Below are positions 10,476-22,950 of a DNA stretch of 64,000 nt, one piece after another. The stretch covers positions 1,486,001 through 1,550,000 of the forward strand of contig JAITYX010000008.1 in the NCBI GenBank assembly GCA_021018815.1, read 5' to 3'. The notes under the pieces are model-generated. The model saw only the letters and a list, made by a program, of their open reading frames with translations, was not told where the DNA came from and ran no database searches. Every line of letters begins with the position of its first letter. Position 1 is the stretch's first letter. Origin of the DNA: Talinum fruticosum (taxonomy: Eukaryota > Streptophyta > Magnoliopsida > Caryophyllales > Talinaceae). The position numbers and the translations under genes are program-made.

Positions 10476-10684
10476 ATGATAAAGCAATCAGCCACGGTTG
10501 TAATTTTCAAAGGATCCGATATATTATAGAGGACTTAATAGAGTTTTAAAAATTTTAGAGTTATCTGACTATTTTATGTTCTGAAATGAGGTCAGCTGTG
10601 AAAATAAACAAAGAAACAGAAAATTAAAGTGGACATTTATCACATGTACTCTTTCAAAAATATTTGTATGACTTTGAAAATTAA
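10476..10684 (+). pseudogene. BAHD copy 3, internally deleted
   Basis: Starts ATGATAAAGCAATCAGCCAC, equivalent to the MSKK-VIIKQSTM region, and loses homology by about 10500. From about 10637 it resumes with the last codons of the enzyme (CTCTTTCAAAAATATTTGTATG...TTTGAAAATTAA, i.e. the LFEKYLYDFEN end), with the stop at 10682-10684. Roughly 135 bp of unrelated sequence joins the two ends. Everything from codon about 10 to codon about 435, including both motifs and the intron, is gone. The 3' flank stays homologous to the intact gene to about 10860. Confidence 0.8.
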
Positions 10685-10862
10685 AAGAGTTGAAAAGCTA
10701 ATTACTATAGCACTACTATTTTTGGTAAGTTTGTATCATGGTTTAGTTAATCATAGAGTTATCTTAATAAATGTGTGTATTTATATTCTAATATGAATTT
10801 ATCGGTATCAATTTTGGGTTTTGTATATGGCGAGCTTATAAATAAGAGTTGGGGTGAGCAGG

Positions 10863-13204
10863 AAAATTAAATATTTGGTACAAGTTTAAATTCATCAAAT
10901 TTAGATCCGGATCCAATTGAATTAAGTTTAAGACTAGTTCCAATTTTTAAGATCAGGTTGGAATTGGGTTCAAAATGGGGTATTGGAAAATTGGACTCTT
11001 ATCCCGACCCATTACCTGATATATATATATATATTCTTCCATGGTGCTCTTCTTGTGCGAGGTTGATCGTTAATTGATTGTCAAATCAATCTGCAATTAG
11101 TATCAATTTTTCAAATTTGGGCTCCTATATAAGACAAAAAAATTTCAAAAATGGTGTACATGATTTGTGAATTTTCTCGTTAGAAGTTGTATTATGAAAC
11201 AATGATTGAGAAGAATAGGTGTGTTCAGACGAGTTCAATTACTTTTTTCCAATCAAAGGGTTGATTTTATTATTTTAGTTATAAATTTATTTGAATGTGA
11301 TATTCATTGTAAAAAAAAGAGCTAATTTCAAAAAATACTAAGGAAATAGGTCCAGTCTAAAAAGATGAGCTAATTTTAAAAATTAATTTTTGACCTATAA
11401 AAAAAAACTAACAGTCAAAAAGAAAGAGAAAATGATATCAATAAAGTCTTGGTGTAGGGGTTAAGATTAAAGATATGTGTATATTAGGCTTCGAGTTTGA
11501 CTTCCCGACATCCCAATCGTATTGTGTTGTCCTTTAAAGTTTATTTGAACCCAAAAAAAAAAGCAAGAGAAAATGATGTCAAGGTTCCGATCCTCGATAT
11601 GACCATCGGAGGAGTATTTTTGGGCCATTAATTCCTTGTTAAAATGAAGGTAAGGCCCATTAACAACTCAGTGCCCCATCTAAACGAAATAGGGTGTGGA
11701 CCCAGTGATTTGGGTTTATTTACTAGGTCCAGCCACAAAGCATTCCCCGATTGGGGGGTGTGTTTGATTTTCCATCTAGTAATTAGGCATGGAAAGAGGT
11801 CACCTAGTTCAGATGACTCAAATTGAATGATCTGATTTCGTATTCACCTTGCGACCACCATCCGAAGCAGTTGATTCGAACAGGAACTGAATTCAGACCA
11901 ATCTAAATCGAATCATATTTCACGTGGACATTTTTCGCTAACATTGTTTTTTTGTATAAGACCAACTTAGCAGATTACCAAACGTTAACTCGAAATGAAA
12001 ATTACCTGACTTAGAACAGAAATTAAACTAACTTGAATACAATACCTGAAATTATCCTAACACAAAATCAAATTGAATCACCAGTTATGAAAAAACATCA
12101 AATTAAAATTTTCCAACACATTAACAATAGAGCATACTTTCTTTCTTTTTCTGTGTAAAAGATTAGTATATATGTATTTCATACTCATGGAAAAATATAT
12201 ACAAGAATGATCACCAAACTTTCTTTCTTTTTGTTTTTTTGATCTAGTTGCTATCCCACACCTCTGACCCTGTTCTTGATTGTCTTTCCATACTCTATGC
12301 TTAATGTGAGAGCGTCTCTACTATGTTCTGTGAATATCCTCCTATTCCTTCCTAGCCAACGTAAGTATATTATCATTGCGGCGCCATATACACTGTATTT
12401 GCGTGCCTTTTAGTGACCTTATACTGTAGTGAGATCCTTTGCCATTCTTCCCATGAGGTGTCTTGAGTTTGTATTTGCAGGAGATGCAATAAATGGATGT
12501 GTGATTCAACATCACTAGAGCAAAGAACACAGTTTTATTCACATTATATGCCAAATCTTTGCAATTTGTCCCTGACAAGAAATCTCTGATGCATAACCAG
12601 TCAGGATATAAAGGCGCAATTGGGGATCTATTCCTGCAGTCTTCCTTACATTATGTGAACCCCAGAGAAATGTCTACAAGTCCGCTCAACCCTTTGAATC
12701 ACAACGAAAGTTAGAATGAATGTTCGAGACCAGTAGATGCTACTGCTCAGTAGGACAATATAGATATTAACTGAATTTTCCCTGCACAAGTAAGCTTCTT
12801 GAGACCAAGCTCTAATTTTTGTTGTCATGCTGTCCACCAGGATTTTACAGTCCATTTTCCTAATTATGCAAAAGATCATATAACTAAATATATTAGTTTA
12901 ATAGTCAATACTAAAATCCTAAGTACGATCCTTCGTGATTCCTCTGAACCAATAAAATAAAATAAAATAAAATATACTAAAGAAGATAATAATAAAAATT
13001 TAAAATTTTATTATACTTTGAGATTCATGAGCTATGATTTCTTTAATTCAGTAAGTCATCCTTTTTTTTTTTTCGATCGTTCAACTATTTATTAACAGGT
13101 AACCAAATTGTACTCCAAGGCAACGACATGACAACTAACAATTAACAATGAATATAATTAATGATCTCATAAGAGGTAATCCGAAGTTGTACAAAATAAT
13201 CAAA
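10863..13204. other. Intergenic, no gene seen, one SINE
   Basis: AT-rich sequence with a short (TA)n at about 11023-11035, a SINE (11424-11582), and open frames of 60-78 codons at 11644, 12342 and 12646 that show no recognisable domain. The last part (12150-13200) is the probable 3' side of the zinc-finger gene. Confidence 0.55.
11424..11582 (+). mobile_element. tRNA-derived SINE with target-site duplications
   Basis: An 18-bp direct repeat (AAGAGAAAATGATATCAA at 11424-11441 and the same with one A/G change at 11565-11582) brackets a body of about 123 bp. The body has an A-box-like GGTGTAGGGGTTAAG, a B-box-like CGAGTTTGACTTCC and a terminal A-run (11553-11562). These are the hallmarks of a short tRNA-headed SINE on the plus strand. 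The family was not identified. Confidence 0.75.
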
Positions 13205-13867
13205 TTAAGAGGTTTTGACATTAGATTCTAGGCTTAGCCCTAACTGAAGATCTAAATTAGATTTACAACTTTTATTCGTAATTGTAGTATTCCCAACTAC
13301 TGCCCTCTCTGTCCTGCTTTCCGAACTACACCTTCCACTTCCCTGCGTCACTGTGAACCGCTGAAACGGCGTCCTTTGACTCTTGCCACCCGAGAACACG
13401 CCATACCAGCCGTTGGACGAGCCATGCTCTTCATCCAACGACGGCCCAAAACTGATCTGTGCATGGGCCTGGGCCTCCTCGTGGAGCCCAAAGTGACGAT
13501 CAAAGCACCAAACATTTGGGTCAAGTTCCGGTTCCGGTTCCAGGTTCGGGTAAAGGTAGAAACAGCTAAGGTTACCGGGTTTCCGGGTTTGTAGCTGGAG
13601 CCTCCTCTTCTTCATCCTCTCCTTTTTATGGGCGTTTTGATGTCCTCCCAGAGCTTGGGAGTTGGGGAACTCCTTGAAACAATATTGGCACTCAAATTTA
13701 CTGTTTGTTTTCCCAGAATCGCCGTCTACTTCTTCGATATTTACGGATGAAACTGTGTTTGATGAATTTGTGCTCTCTTCTCTCTCGTTATTGCTTGATG
13801 ATGATGACCCTTTTTGATGATATGGAGCATCCAGCTCGAACCCGAATAGCTTCAGCCTCTTCTCCAT
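13205..13867 (-). CDS. C2H2 zinc-finger repressor with EAR motif (ZFP5/6/8- or GIS-like)
   Basis: Intronless, 220 residues. There is one plant-type finger, C60-x2-C63-x12-H76-x3-H80, with the QALGGH signature ([14 protein letters not shown]), and a C-terminal EAR repression motif LDLQLGLSL at 205-213. The N-terminus [12 protein letters not shown] and the single finger fit the GIS/ZFP5/ZFP6/ZFP8 class of nuclear transcription factors, which regulate trichome and root-hair development; that role is inferred from the family. The start at 13867 is preferred: an in-frame upstream extension to 14017 runs through a (GA)n leader and lacks family similarity. A TATA-like sequence lies about 135 bp upstream. 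Confidence 0.92.
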   Translation of the reverse strand: MEKRLKLFGFELDAPYHQKGSSSSSNNEREESTNSSNTVSSVNIEEVDGDSGKTNSKFECQYCFKEFPNSQALGGHQNAHKKERMKKRRLQLQTRKPGNLSCFYLYPNLEPEPELDPNVWCFDRHFGLHEEAQAHAQISFGPSLDEEHGSSNGWYGVFSGGKSQRTPFQRFTVTQGSGRCSSESRTERAVVGNTTITNKSCKSNLDLQLGLSLESNVKTS

Positions 13868-13890
13868 TTTTATCCTTCTCAAGTAATACC

Positions 13891-13914
13891 ACAGAGAGAG
13901 AGAGAGAGAGAGAA
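13891..13914. repeat. (GA)n microsatellite in 5' leader of the zinc-finger gene
   Basis: About 24 bases of GA on the plus strand, hence CT-rich in the minus-strand transcript, a common feature of plant leaders. Confidence 0.85.
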
Positions 13915-14000
13915 GAAATGAATTGAATTTAGTTTGATTTGACTTGATTAGGTTTTTTTGTAGTGATGAATTGCTTGATTGTTTGGGTTCTCTCTTCCCC

Positions 14001-14010
14001 CTTATATAAA
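14001..14010 (-). promoter_or_regulatory. TATA box of the zinc-finger gene
   Basis: Reads TTTATATAAG on the minus strand, about 135 bp before the ATG at 13867, at a plausible distance for a leader of roughly 100 bases. Confidence 0.6.
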
Positions 14011-14017
14011 GGGGCAA

Positions 14018-17000
14018 GAGTTAATTTAAAAACAAGAGGGAGGGAATGGGAGAAAAAATAATAATAAAGTCAGATATTGAAAGTTAATAGTAGTAGTATT
14101 TTTTTAAAAAATATTAAAAAATGTAACACGTCACTTAGAAAAACTAGATTTTATAAATTATTATCTAAATATGGAAGTTCACATAAAAAATGTTTCCAAG
14201 CCAATTAAAATGCGCCATATGGTAATGTAGACTGAGATTTTTAGTTGTTATAATGGTATTGTATTTGAATTAATATTCCAATGTGAAATGATGTAAAATA
14301 TAATTATATTTTTGTCAAGTAAAGTATCTCCATATACACTTTTTATGACATTATTATATATGTCATCGTTATAGCTAGGGACCCATAGCCATAGGTAGAG
14401 GTGGAATATTTTGATTAGTTTGGGAGACACCCTAGCATGAAACTCATGGATCTACGTATATAATAGCTACTCTATGTTCCTTTTCTATTTAGATTTAACT
14501 TATATTTTTACAATTTTTTACGTTTTTTATAACTTTTTATAACTAACTTTACGACTATCTTACACCTCCTTACAATTGTTTATAAATCCTTACATTTACT
14601 TAAAGCTTCTTCCAATTTTCCTTACAATTTTTTACAACTTCTTACATATAAATGGAACAGAAAATATCACCAATAAATTGTTAACTGAAGCAGAATGAGT
14701 CTCATCCCAATAATAAAAAAGTAAAAGTTTAAATTCGCAAAAATGCACTTATTACCTTAAACTCATCGTACTAAAGGGGTTATACTCTTAAATTTTTATT
14801 TTAAAAAAAAAAACTCTACATCCAAATACTAATTTCCTTATTTTAAGAACATATCAAAAATATCAATACTCCACCTCAAAATATTGAGGTGGATATAAAA
14901 AATTTCTTTTTATAATGTAACGTATACAAGAAAAATGGCTTTAAAATAGTAATTTCTTAAATAAGATGGGTTTATAAATTATTTTTGTGATAAGGTATTT
15001 TTCTTTTTCTTTTTGTTTTGTTTGGCTTGTAAGATTTTTTAAATAATTTTTTTATCTCATATTTTTTTCTAAGATAAGCTGAATCCGAAATTTAAAAGAT
15101 TTACACGTATTGATATCATTTTTAATAATTTAAATTATAACTATCATGTATAAATGGGATTATTTTTTGGATCATAGTATATAATTTGGATTAATTAATG
15201 AAAACACCATTTTATTTCTTTTTCTTTTGACTAGGCTTTTGCATATAATATTAGATACACCTCTAAGCTTCGCTATCAAAGAGGATTCAGTGGCTGAAAT
15301 AAACGACAAGATTTATGGGTTGATTAGCATAATTAATAGATTAAAAACAATGTGGGGATATTTTAAAACTAATATTTGTATGTTTAAATATGCAAGAATG
15401 CTATTAAATTAATCCCATAATGACACAAGTCAAAAAGGAAGATGAGGGTGTAATCACTCTGGAATCTAACCCCTACACTTAGCATAATTAAATATTCATT
15501 TTGTGCTTGACCACCAAGATTATCATATGATTAAATATGAAATTATTTAATTAATACAAGTAATTAACATCACTTTTAAGCAAAGTCCCATGGACTACAG
15601 AAACTCACAATGATTCAATTAACTTAATCTCTCATTCCTGTAGAAAATGTGATTATTCAGCTGCCACTTGACGAACCTTCTTTCCAATAAATCATCTACT
15701 AATTTAATAATTAATTAATCAAAAACCAGTAATCCAATATTATTATTATTTTTTCTTTTCCAAATAAGGCATTTGATAGAATATTGAGAGTAAATTTAAT
15801 AATATATATAAAGAAATGAACAATTTTATTATTCCAATCTTATCAATTTCTATATTGTAATGGGTATCACCGTTAAATTTTAGATGAATTAGACCTTTAA
15901 TAAAACAATAATATATATGAGCCAAGTGAAGTTATAATTCAAAAATAATTACAAGGTTATTTATTTTACCGATATGAGACTTTTTTCACTATTATATTCT
16001 TTACATTCATGTTTAAATGAATTTTTGCGTAAAAATGTCTCGTAAAAATTACTATGAGACCATTGCTAATTAATTAAGTAGAACGTAAATCATGAGATCA
16101 TCACATCTAAGATCAACTATTAATTTTTTAAAAAATGGAAATAATTTGAATTTATTTACCTTGACCTTGAAGGTTAAAAGGGGGAAAAGATTAGAGAGGG
16201 GTGGGGGTGGAAAAAGACTTGGAAAAATAGAGTAGTTGATAACCCATTAAATATCAAAATTAAAAGTGGGTAATGAGGCAAGCATATATATCCTAATCCT
16301 AATTAAAATATTTTAATAAGATGTTGATTAAGATTTGGGCATATCTTCTTCGAGGAGGAAAAGCCCATATTAAAATACAAAAGAAGCATATGTTTAGAAC
16401 TTAATCAAGTCATTAATTACTAGCTTTTTTTAATCACAAATTAAATTATTATTATCATTGAATTAAATCAAAGCAGCTGTTATGGACAGTTGTTATATAA
16501 ATTGGACCCCAGCTTTTGTTGAGAAAACATAAAACTTATCATCTTTTTTATTCCTCTTGGTCTTATCTTTTAATTGGTGGAAGAAGGAGTCCACCAATAC
16601 GTTCATTTATTCTCATTAGTCATCAAAATATTCCCCTTTGAAATTAAAATTAAGGATTTTATTTTGATTAAAAAAAATTCAATTTGTTTTTTTTTTTTGA
16701 GGTTTTTTAAAGGTAATAAAAGGGCGGGGTGTTTTCATTCATATGAATTAAATGATTCGTGAGTATATAAAGATCTCTCTCTAAGGTAATTCCGCTCTAA
16801 CTAAGTAGTATAATCGCGAGCAACTTATGAAATCGAGGGGTATGCCTATGATACCCTAGCCTCGTGCCCATTTTATCTCTCTGCTAGGAGTTGTTGTTTC
16901 ATAATAATTGACTTATGGCGATGTTATATAGTCTCACAATAATTGACTTGAGCATTGAAGGATCAATTTGCAAAGTAACCATCTAGACTCCATGTGTACG

Positions 17001-18703
17001 AGTTTTGTACTGAGGCTAAGAGTTGTTTCATTTAACTCAAGAGTACAAGCATGTCCATATAATAGGAGTAACAGATACGATAAATAGTGAAAGCGTCGTG
17101 GTCTCTTATTCTCTCATCCATCTCATTCTAACATGTAATCTTTTCAATAATATATATATATATATATTAATTTGAAAATTTTCAAGTAAGGTGGTTGTCA
17201 TTAACAAGTGTATTAGGATGACAAGTGGAATAATATTGGGGATTTTTCTAGTGAGAATAGGATTATTATGGTGTCTATCTATAGAAGTGGGTGGGTTGGT
17301 TGATTAATCAATCTAATCTCATGTCATTTAGTTTCAAATTAATTAAATTAACAAAATCTTAAGATGACCCCACCATTGCTTTGGCCACTCCTCTATTTTC
17401 CATTCCCATTCATCCCAATTCCTTTTCTCTGGACGATTCTTGTCGGAAAATTTGTACCAAATTGACCAGAAAGTGCATTAATAATTTTAATTTTATAAGC
17501 AACATACATAAACAATAATTATATAAATAATATTTTAATAATTATTTTTGTTTTCATATTTATTTAGCATGGCACTTAATTTAGTAAGCTACAAGGAAAG
17601 TCTCATATCTTGATTACGTACGTGGCTGATTTCCTGTGGTTTGGTCGCTGGGCAGAATGTCCACTTTTCCATGGATAAACAAAAATATTTTTGCCAATTA
17701 TTCCAACTTGAAAGATTGCACTGGATTTAGCAAACTTTGTTTTTAAATTCTCATCTATTTTTTTTTTTTTTATTGCGATGGAGTAATGTAGACTTTTTAC
17801 TTTCTCCACAAAGGGAACACAGTGACCAACCCCTCCTTTTTTAAAAAAAAAATTTTATCCTTCATGTAATTGTGGAGTTATTGTGAATCAATAAGAGGTA
17901 CAATACTTGTAAGTTGTATGATTTTTTATTTATTTATTTATAAGATTTAAATATGAGACGATTTTAGTTAACGGAAATAAATATCAGATCATTTAAATTA
18001 ACTTGTATTTATGAGTCCAATGCTTAAGCTAAACCATCCTAGATTAAATGAGACTTTAGAGTATCGAGTTAATTTGTTGCTAATTAGAACTAATGAACCA
18101 AATAATGTTGGGTTTTCTCCCAATTCTATTATGGAGAATATTATTATTTTTTTGAAAGATTTCATCATTGACTTCAAGTAATTAATTACGACTAAAAGAC
18201 CTTATGAGATTTCTTAGAGGTAATCTACATATATTAGTTTGTTTTACCTAGTTAGATGTAGTACATAGCATACCCAATTTGTGCTTTTTGACCCAAGGTT
18301 ATTCTCCCTATTCCACATAGTTGAGAGTTTTTAGAATTTTCTCTTTACTTTGATCTTACAAAACACGTCGCTCAAAAAATCGTATCGTATACTCACTTAT
18401 CATATTATTATAGTGGATTGTATTGTCTCCACTCATAGTTTTTCCAATTTAGATTTTCCACGTATAACTTTGTATCTATTACCGTACTTATCATATATTT
18501 GTTAATTTATCAACTTTTTTACATCCCAAATCATATTTATTTTTTCGCTTTCATTACATATCGAATTCAACCTAACAAATAAATAATGACTAATAAATAC
18601 TTGGCTACTTATCTCATAAGATAACTAATAAAATATTTTATAATATATATTCATATTATATCATTGCCATTCTTCGCTGTATGACTGTTTTTATTAAGTA
18701 GAT

Positions 18704-18705
<2 letters not shown>
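14018..18705. other. Gene-poor AT-rich spacer
   Basis: No coding sequence recognised on either strand. About 14490-14660 is a run of TTACAA/TTTACAA-like repeats ending ATAAATGGAACAGAAAATA; similar TGTAAAA/TTATAAA repeats occur at 60940-61080. Open frames at 15227, 16574 and 17603 are short and unrecognised. A short (TA)n lies at about 17150-17167. Confidence 0.55.

Positions 18706-18764
<59 letters not shown>
18706..18764. repeat. (GA)n microsatellite
   Basis: Nearly 59 bases of uninterrupted GA dinucleotide. The minus-strand frame through it encodes only Ser-Leu repeats and is an artefact. Confidence 0.95.
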
Positions 18765-18767
<3 letters not shown>

Positions 18768-21342
18768 CTTTTGACATATGACATGCCGAATTTGTCTTGA
18801 TTGTGGAAATGTAGGATACTTGGCTTGGCCAAGAAATATCAATTCTTATAAAAAATATATATCAGGAAACACCAGAGTGTGAGTACATATAGCAGGAGCA
18901 GGACAATTTTGACTTGATCATCAGGTGGGATTTCTTGTTCACCGACTAATTAATAATCGGAATTAAACACCAAAGAAACCGATAAATGTCTTGTCCTTCA
19001 TAAAGTTACTCATTTCCAACTTTCCATACACAAACTACTACTTCTAATATATGTCTTACACGTATAACATCCCTATATAATATAATATCAAATTTTTGAA
19101 TGTAAATTGTCTTATATCGGTGTAAATAAAAAGATAGATTATTTCAAGATATATCGATAATATTTTCTTACTAAAAGTTTGTAACTCAATTAGTATGGGA
19201 GTGGAGTCTCCGCGCTCTTTACTAAGGTTTGAATTATGGTGTCATAATTTTTTTGGTGGAAGTTGTGAACTTCTAACAGGTTTCTAATAACGGGTCTGAA
19301 GACAAGGCCCCTATCCCTGCCCACGAGCCTACTACACTAACAGCCTGTTTATTTTCTTGCAGGTATTTAGCTGCAAAGTTTTACTGACATGTAAGAGGAA
19401 GACCATTTGCATTACTTCAAATAGAAGAAAAGAGGGGAAAAAAACTAACAGATGAAAGAGACACCACAAAGAAAATCCGACAAAGGGAGGAGCAACTTGG
19501 TTCAAAGGTTGAACAAATTAAATTTTGCATATAAAAATTGTATTGTTTCACCAACCTGTGGAAATAAATTTAAAAATACAACAGCTGGTAGGTTAAAATT
19601 TAAATAAAACAAAATAGTTAGTTGAGTTGAGCTTAATAATATTATGCCCACCTCACCTCTCACCATTTAAAAAATTAAACTACAATACTACTTCTCACAT
19701 GCATGAAATTGGAATCCATGGATAAGATCTTCTTGGTTAGGTCCATGGATGTCATTCTAGGAAAACATTCTATATCTAGTTTAAGTGTTTAGGTAGCCCT
19801 AGCTTATGTACTTGTAGCTTATAATTAAGAAGTAGTAAAAATAAGTAAATTGAAGTATATATATCAAGAGTATATAATGGCTGTAACGAGACCGAATTAG
19901 CTCGACAAGCGAGTCCTTCGCTTTTTCTCAATGCAAGCCGAGCTCGAGCTAAGGACAAGTCTCGCTTGAAAACATATCAAGTCGAGTCCAGTTTAGCTTG
20001 ATTTAGTTAAATCAGTTCCTTTTATAGTATGTGATTGTGTAGAGAGTATAAAATTAGTATTAGGATAAGCAAATCTTATTCGGATGCTTGTTTCCTGAAT
20101 CTCAAGCAAAATTTTATTCGAATTTATAAATTCTTGAATCCAATGCAAAAAAATTTTTGAACACTTAATGTAAATCTAGAATTCAACTTTGATTATAATC
20201 TTGAATTAGAAATTTTTAAGCAAAAACAAACAAAAAAGAATACCGAGCTGAACTCAAAGTGAAACTGGATTATGTCCATTCAACCTTAAGTCCGGTAGTT
20301 ACGTCCCTAGTTGAGAAATTGATGTAAAATTTTAAAAAATTATATGAATTAGGATCAATAAAACAACGACACATACAAGTTAAGTAAAATTTCATCTCGA
20401 AACCAATTAACGATGAGCGAAGAGCTCCTTTGATTATAACTCCATCATAATCTTGACTGAGATTGATAGAATAATGTAAAACCTTGACTGAGAGGGTCAA
20501 AGCCCTATGGTTAACCCGCCACTATCTTCGCTTCAATAGAATTTTATATACCAAACCACATTTTTTATTAGAGATTCAATGTACATTGGTTTTTTTTTTT
20601 ACTAATTACATACACTTTGAATTCAAAAACCAAAAGGTTTTTAAGAATGTTTTATTTTATTAATTAACCATATTTTTGAGATAAGCGTGTTTTTGGTCTA
20701 AAATTGTATATTATATAATATCACATAATTATGAGTATCTCATCATAGAAACCCAAAAGTATAATGTAATTAATTAATTAATAATAATGCAATAAAAAGG
20801 TAAGATGGACGATTTGCTTTGTATATAAAATTACAAGTAGATGAAAAAGAACCAAATTTTACATTGACAAGGTAAATTTCTTTCTATATTATACTTTGCA
20901 TTTGAGTCCTCTTGCAAAGAGACGGAAAAAAAAAAAAGAAGAAAAAAGTGACATTGCCTTCCATTTCTAAGACCATCATATATTCCAAGCATGCGCACTA
21001 GATCTTATGCCTAGCATTTACACAAAAGAATTATTCTCAAGAAAAACGTGTTTGCCTTTTTTTGGGGTTTTCTTTTCTATGTATTGAGGTAAATAGAATA
21101 ATTAAAATAAATTGCTATATATGATAATATGAGTGTATAGATCCGAAATTATGATATAATTTGTTTCTGTCACTAAAATTATAATTTCTGTCAAGCAATT
21201 TCTGGTAGCTAAAATAGAATTCTGATTACTACGTCTAGATAGAAAGACTTATTTCTCATCTGAAAATGTCTTATCTTTGGAAGTATGAGCTCATGCGAAA
21301 CCAGATGGGGATATTATTTTAACACTTACGATGATTTTGATC
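18765..21342. other. Gene-poor AT-rich spacer
   Basis: No gene seen. About 19170-19230 has weak tRNA-like A- and B-box resemblance (AACTCAATTAGTATGGGAG ... AAGGTTTGAATTATGG). About 19880-19995 carries CGAGCTCGAGC-type degenerate motifs common in plant repeats. Neither could be delimited. Confidence 0.45.
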
Positions 21343-21350
21343 CATTATCC

Positions 21351-21381
<31 letters not shown>

Positions 21382-21593
21382 TCTCTCTCTAACTGAGCCC
21401 AACCCAGAACTTAAGAGACCCAAGGGGAGGGGGTAACTGTTAGAAACCCAAGCCCAATAAAGCTTGTTGCACTTGTACCCAAATTCTTAAGCAAGAAATT
21501 TGTGTAGCCCCGGGACTAGAACTTAGGTCTCTTCACAATGAAAAGTGCATGACATGCCAGCCACGCTACGAAGCCATTGGCCTCCTCATTATC
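21343..21593 (-). mobile_element. tRNA-derived SINE with (GA)n tail
   Basis: CATTATC occurs at 21343-21349 and 21587-21593 as a 7-bp direct repeat. Between them, on the minus strand, lie an A-box-like GTAGCGTGGCTGGCATG, a B-box-like AAGTTCTAGTCCC, a body of about 150 bp, and a tail of pure GA repeats (plus strand 21350-21390, CT). The orientation is head at the right, tail at the left. An unusual dinucleotide tail rather than poly(A) makes the call slightly less certain. Confidence 0.6.
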
Positions 21594-22173
21594 ATACGTT
21601 GAGTCGGAGTTTTATATGCTTATAAAAGTTAAAAAATTTCAGTATAGGGATTCTTCATTTATAAGATTTAAATTGGAGATTATTAATTATGGGGAATATA
21701 TGACAAACTATTTGAAGCTTGCAATGGGTTGCTGACCTAGTACGAGAGAAATATTAATTCACTAGAAACTATTTATAGAAGAGAAATATTGATTAATTAA
21801 TATTCATAGTCGTAGACTATCATACAAGAAGGTGATGAAGAAAAATAAAATTATTGTAAAAAACAACAGATGAACGTGAAGACAAAGTATTGATGTATTG
21901 ATGTGTGATGTATTTAAGCCGAACAAAAGTTTCAACGGCTTCATCCCTAAAGAAAGATTGTTTGAAAAATAACAAAAGAACACAAGAATAGCACTTTACA
22001 TCATTTGCAGAGCTCAGCTTCAAAACAATGGATTAAGATTGATCCTAATTAGCAGAAATCCACTTCTCTCCTTTGCCCCCAAAAAAACACTTGGAACCAT
22101 AGACTGCAAGATTTTCAAGAAACTCCATGAATGGCGCTTGAAATGATGATCAAAATTCAAGAAACCATCAAAA

Positions 22174-22950
22174 TCAGCCGAAACCCATCTCAATTGGCGC
22201 CAAACCAAGAACACTCATCAATGGCAAAACCCTTGGAAACCCCAGAATCTTGGGGAAAATACCCATCAACAAAGAACCCGACCCGGATGCAGGGCCTACG
22301 AAATCCCCAGTAGAAGGACGAGCACCCGGCCGCCGCGGCTGAGGCTGGGGAGCCGCGGAAGTGATGGTGGGGTTGGCGGCAGTGGCATTGCCGTAAACAA
22401 CGCGGAAATCGAAATTCCCGTAAAGGGTATAGTCAAAAGGGGCGGTGACGCCATGGGCGGAGAGCGCAGCGTTCTGGTAGAGGTCAGGGTGAGTAATTGG
22501 GACGCCGTCAATGCAGAAATTGAAGCGAGAGTTGTTGGTAACGAGGAGAGAGAATCCGGGGAGGAGGGTGGGGAGGCGGGTGTTGATTGGGAAATTTCGG
22601 AGGTCGGAGAAGGAGAAGCGCTGAGGGAGAATGTGGTAGGGGAAGAGGAGAAAGGGGCTGAGGTGGGCAGAGGAGACGGCGGAGTAATCGGCGTCGGAGG
22701 GGATAAAGAGGGTGGCGGTGACGGGGAGGATGGAAGGGTCGGCAGAGGAGAGGATGCTCGCCCAGTTCCCGAAGTCTCCGGCGCCAATTAATGCGTCGAG
22801 TATGTTGTCCATTTGTTTTCTTGATTGGTCTTGATAGGCGGATACGGTGGCCGAAGAGGCGGTGGATGTGGCGGAGGAGGAGGAGGAGGTAATGAGGGTG
22901 ATGGTGGTGAGCAGAGAGAGGAGGACGGGGAGGTTGGAGTAGGAATCCAT
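22174..22950 (-). CDS. Secreted FAS1-domain (fasciclin-like) protein
   Basis: Intronless, 258 residues. Residues 1 to about 26 form a hydrophobic signal peptide (MDSYSNLPVLLSLLTTITLI). A Ser/Ala-rich stretch is followed by one FAS1 domain (about 45-170) with recognisable ALIGAGDFGNWASILS, ATLFIPSDADYS (H1-like box) and FPYHILPQRFSFSDL (YH box). Potential N-glycosylation sites are NNS and NAT. A Pro/Arg-rich spacer (APQPQPRRPGARPS) precedes a hydrophobic C-terminus that could be a GPI signal. The family consists of cell-surface or wall glycoproteins linked to adhesion. The long open frames on the opposite strand and in another minus frame are GC-rich shadows. A TATA-like TTTAAATAAA lies about 60 bp upstream (23007-23017). 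Confidence 0.88.
   Translation of the reverse strand: MDSYSNLPVLLSLLTTITLITSSSSSATSTASSATVSAYQDQSRKQMDNILDALIGAGDFGNWASILSSADPSILPVTATLFIPSDADYSAVSSAHLSPFLLFPYHILPQRFSFSDLRNFPINTRLPTLLPGFSLLVTNNSRFNFCIDGVPITHPDLYQNAALSAHGVTAPFDYTLYGNFDFRVVYGNATAANPTITSAAPQPQPRRPGARPSTGDFVGPASGSGSLLMGIFPKILGFPRVLPLMSVLGLAPIEMGFG

Noticed and set aside
13867..14017. N-terminal extension of the zinc-finger protein to an ATG at 14017
   Set aside because: The extension is encoded by the leader (GA)n and the sequence around the TATA box; family similarity starts at [10 protein letters not shown].
18651..18842. Minus-strand frame with Ser-Leu repeats
   Set aside because: Product of the (GA)n microsatellite.
22296..22791. 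Long open frames on both strands overlapping the FAS1 gene
   Set aside because: They are GC-rich shadows of the 258-codon FAS1 frame, with low-complexity Ser/Pro or Glu/Gly composition and no domain.
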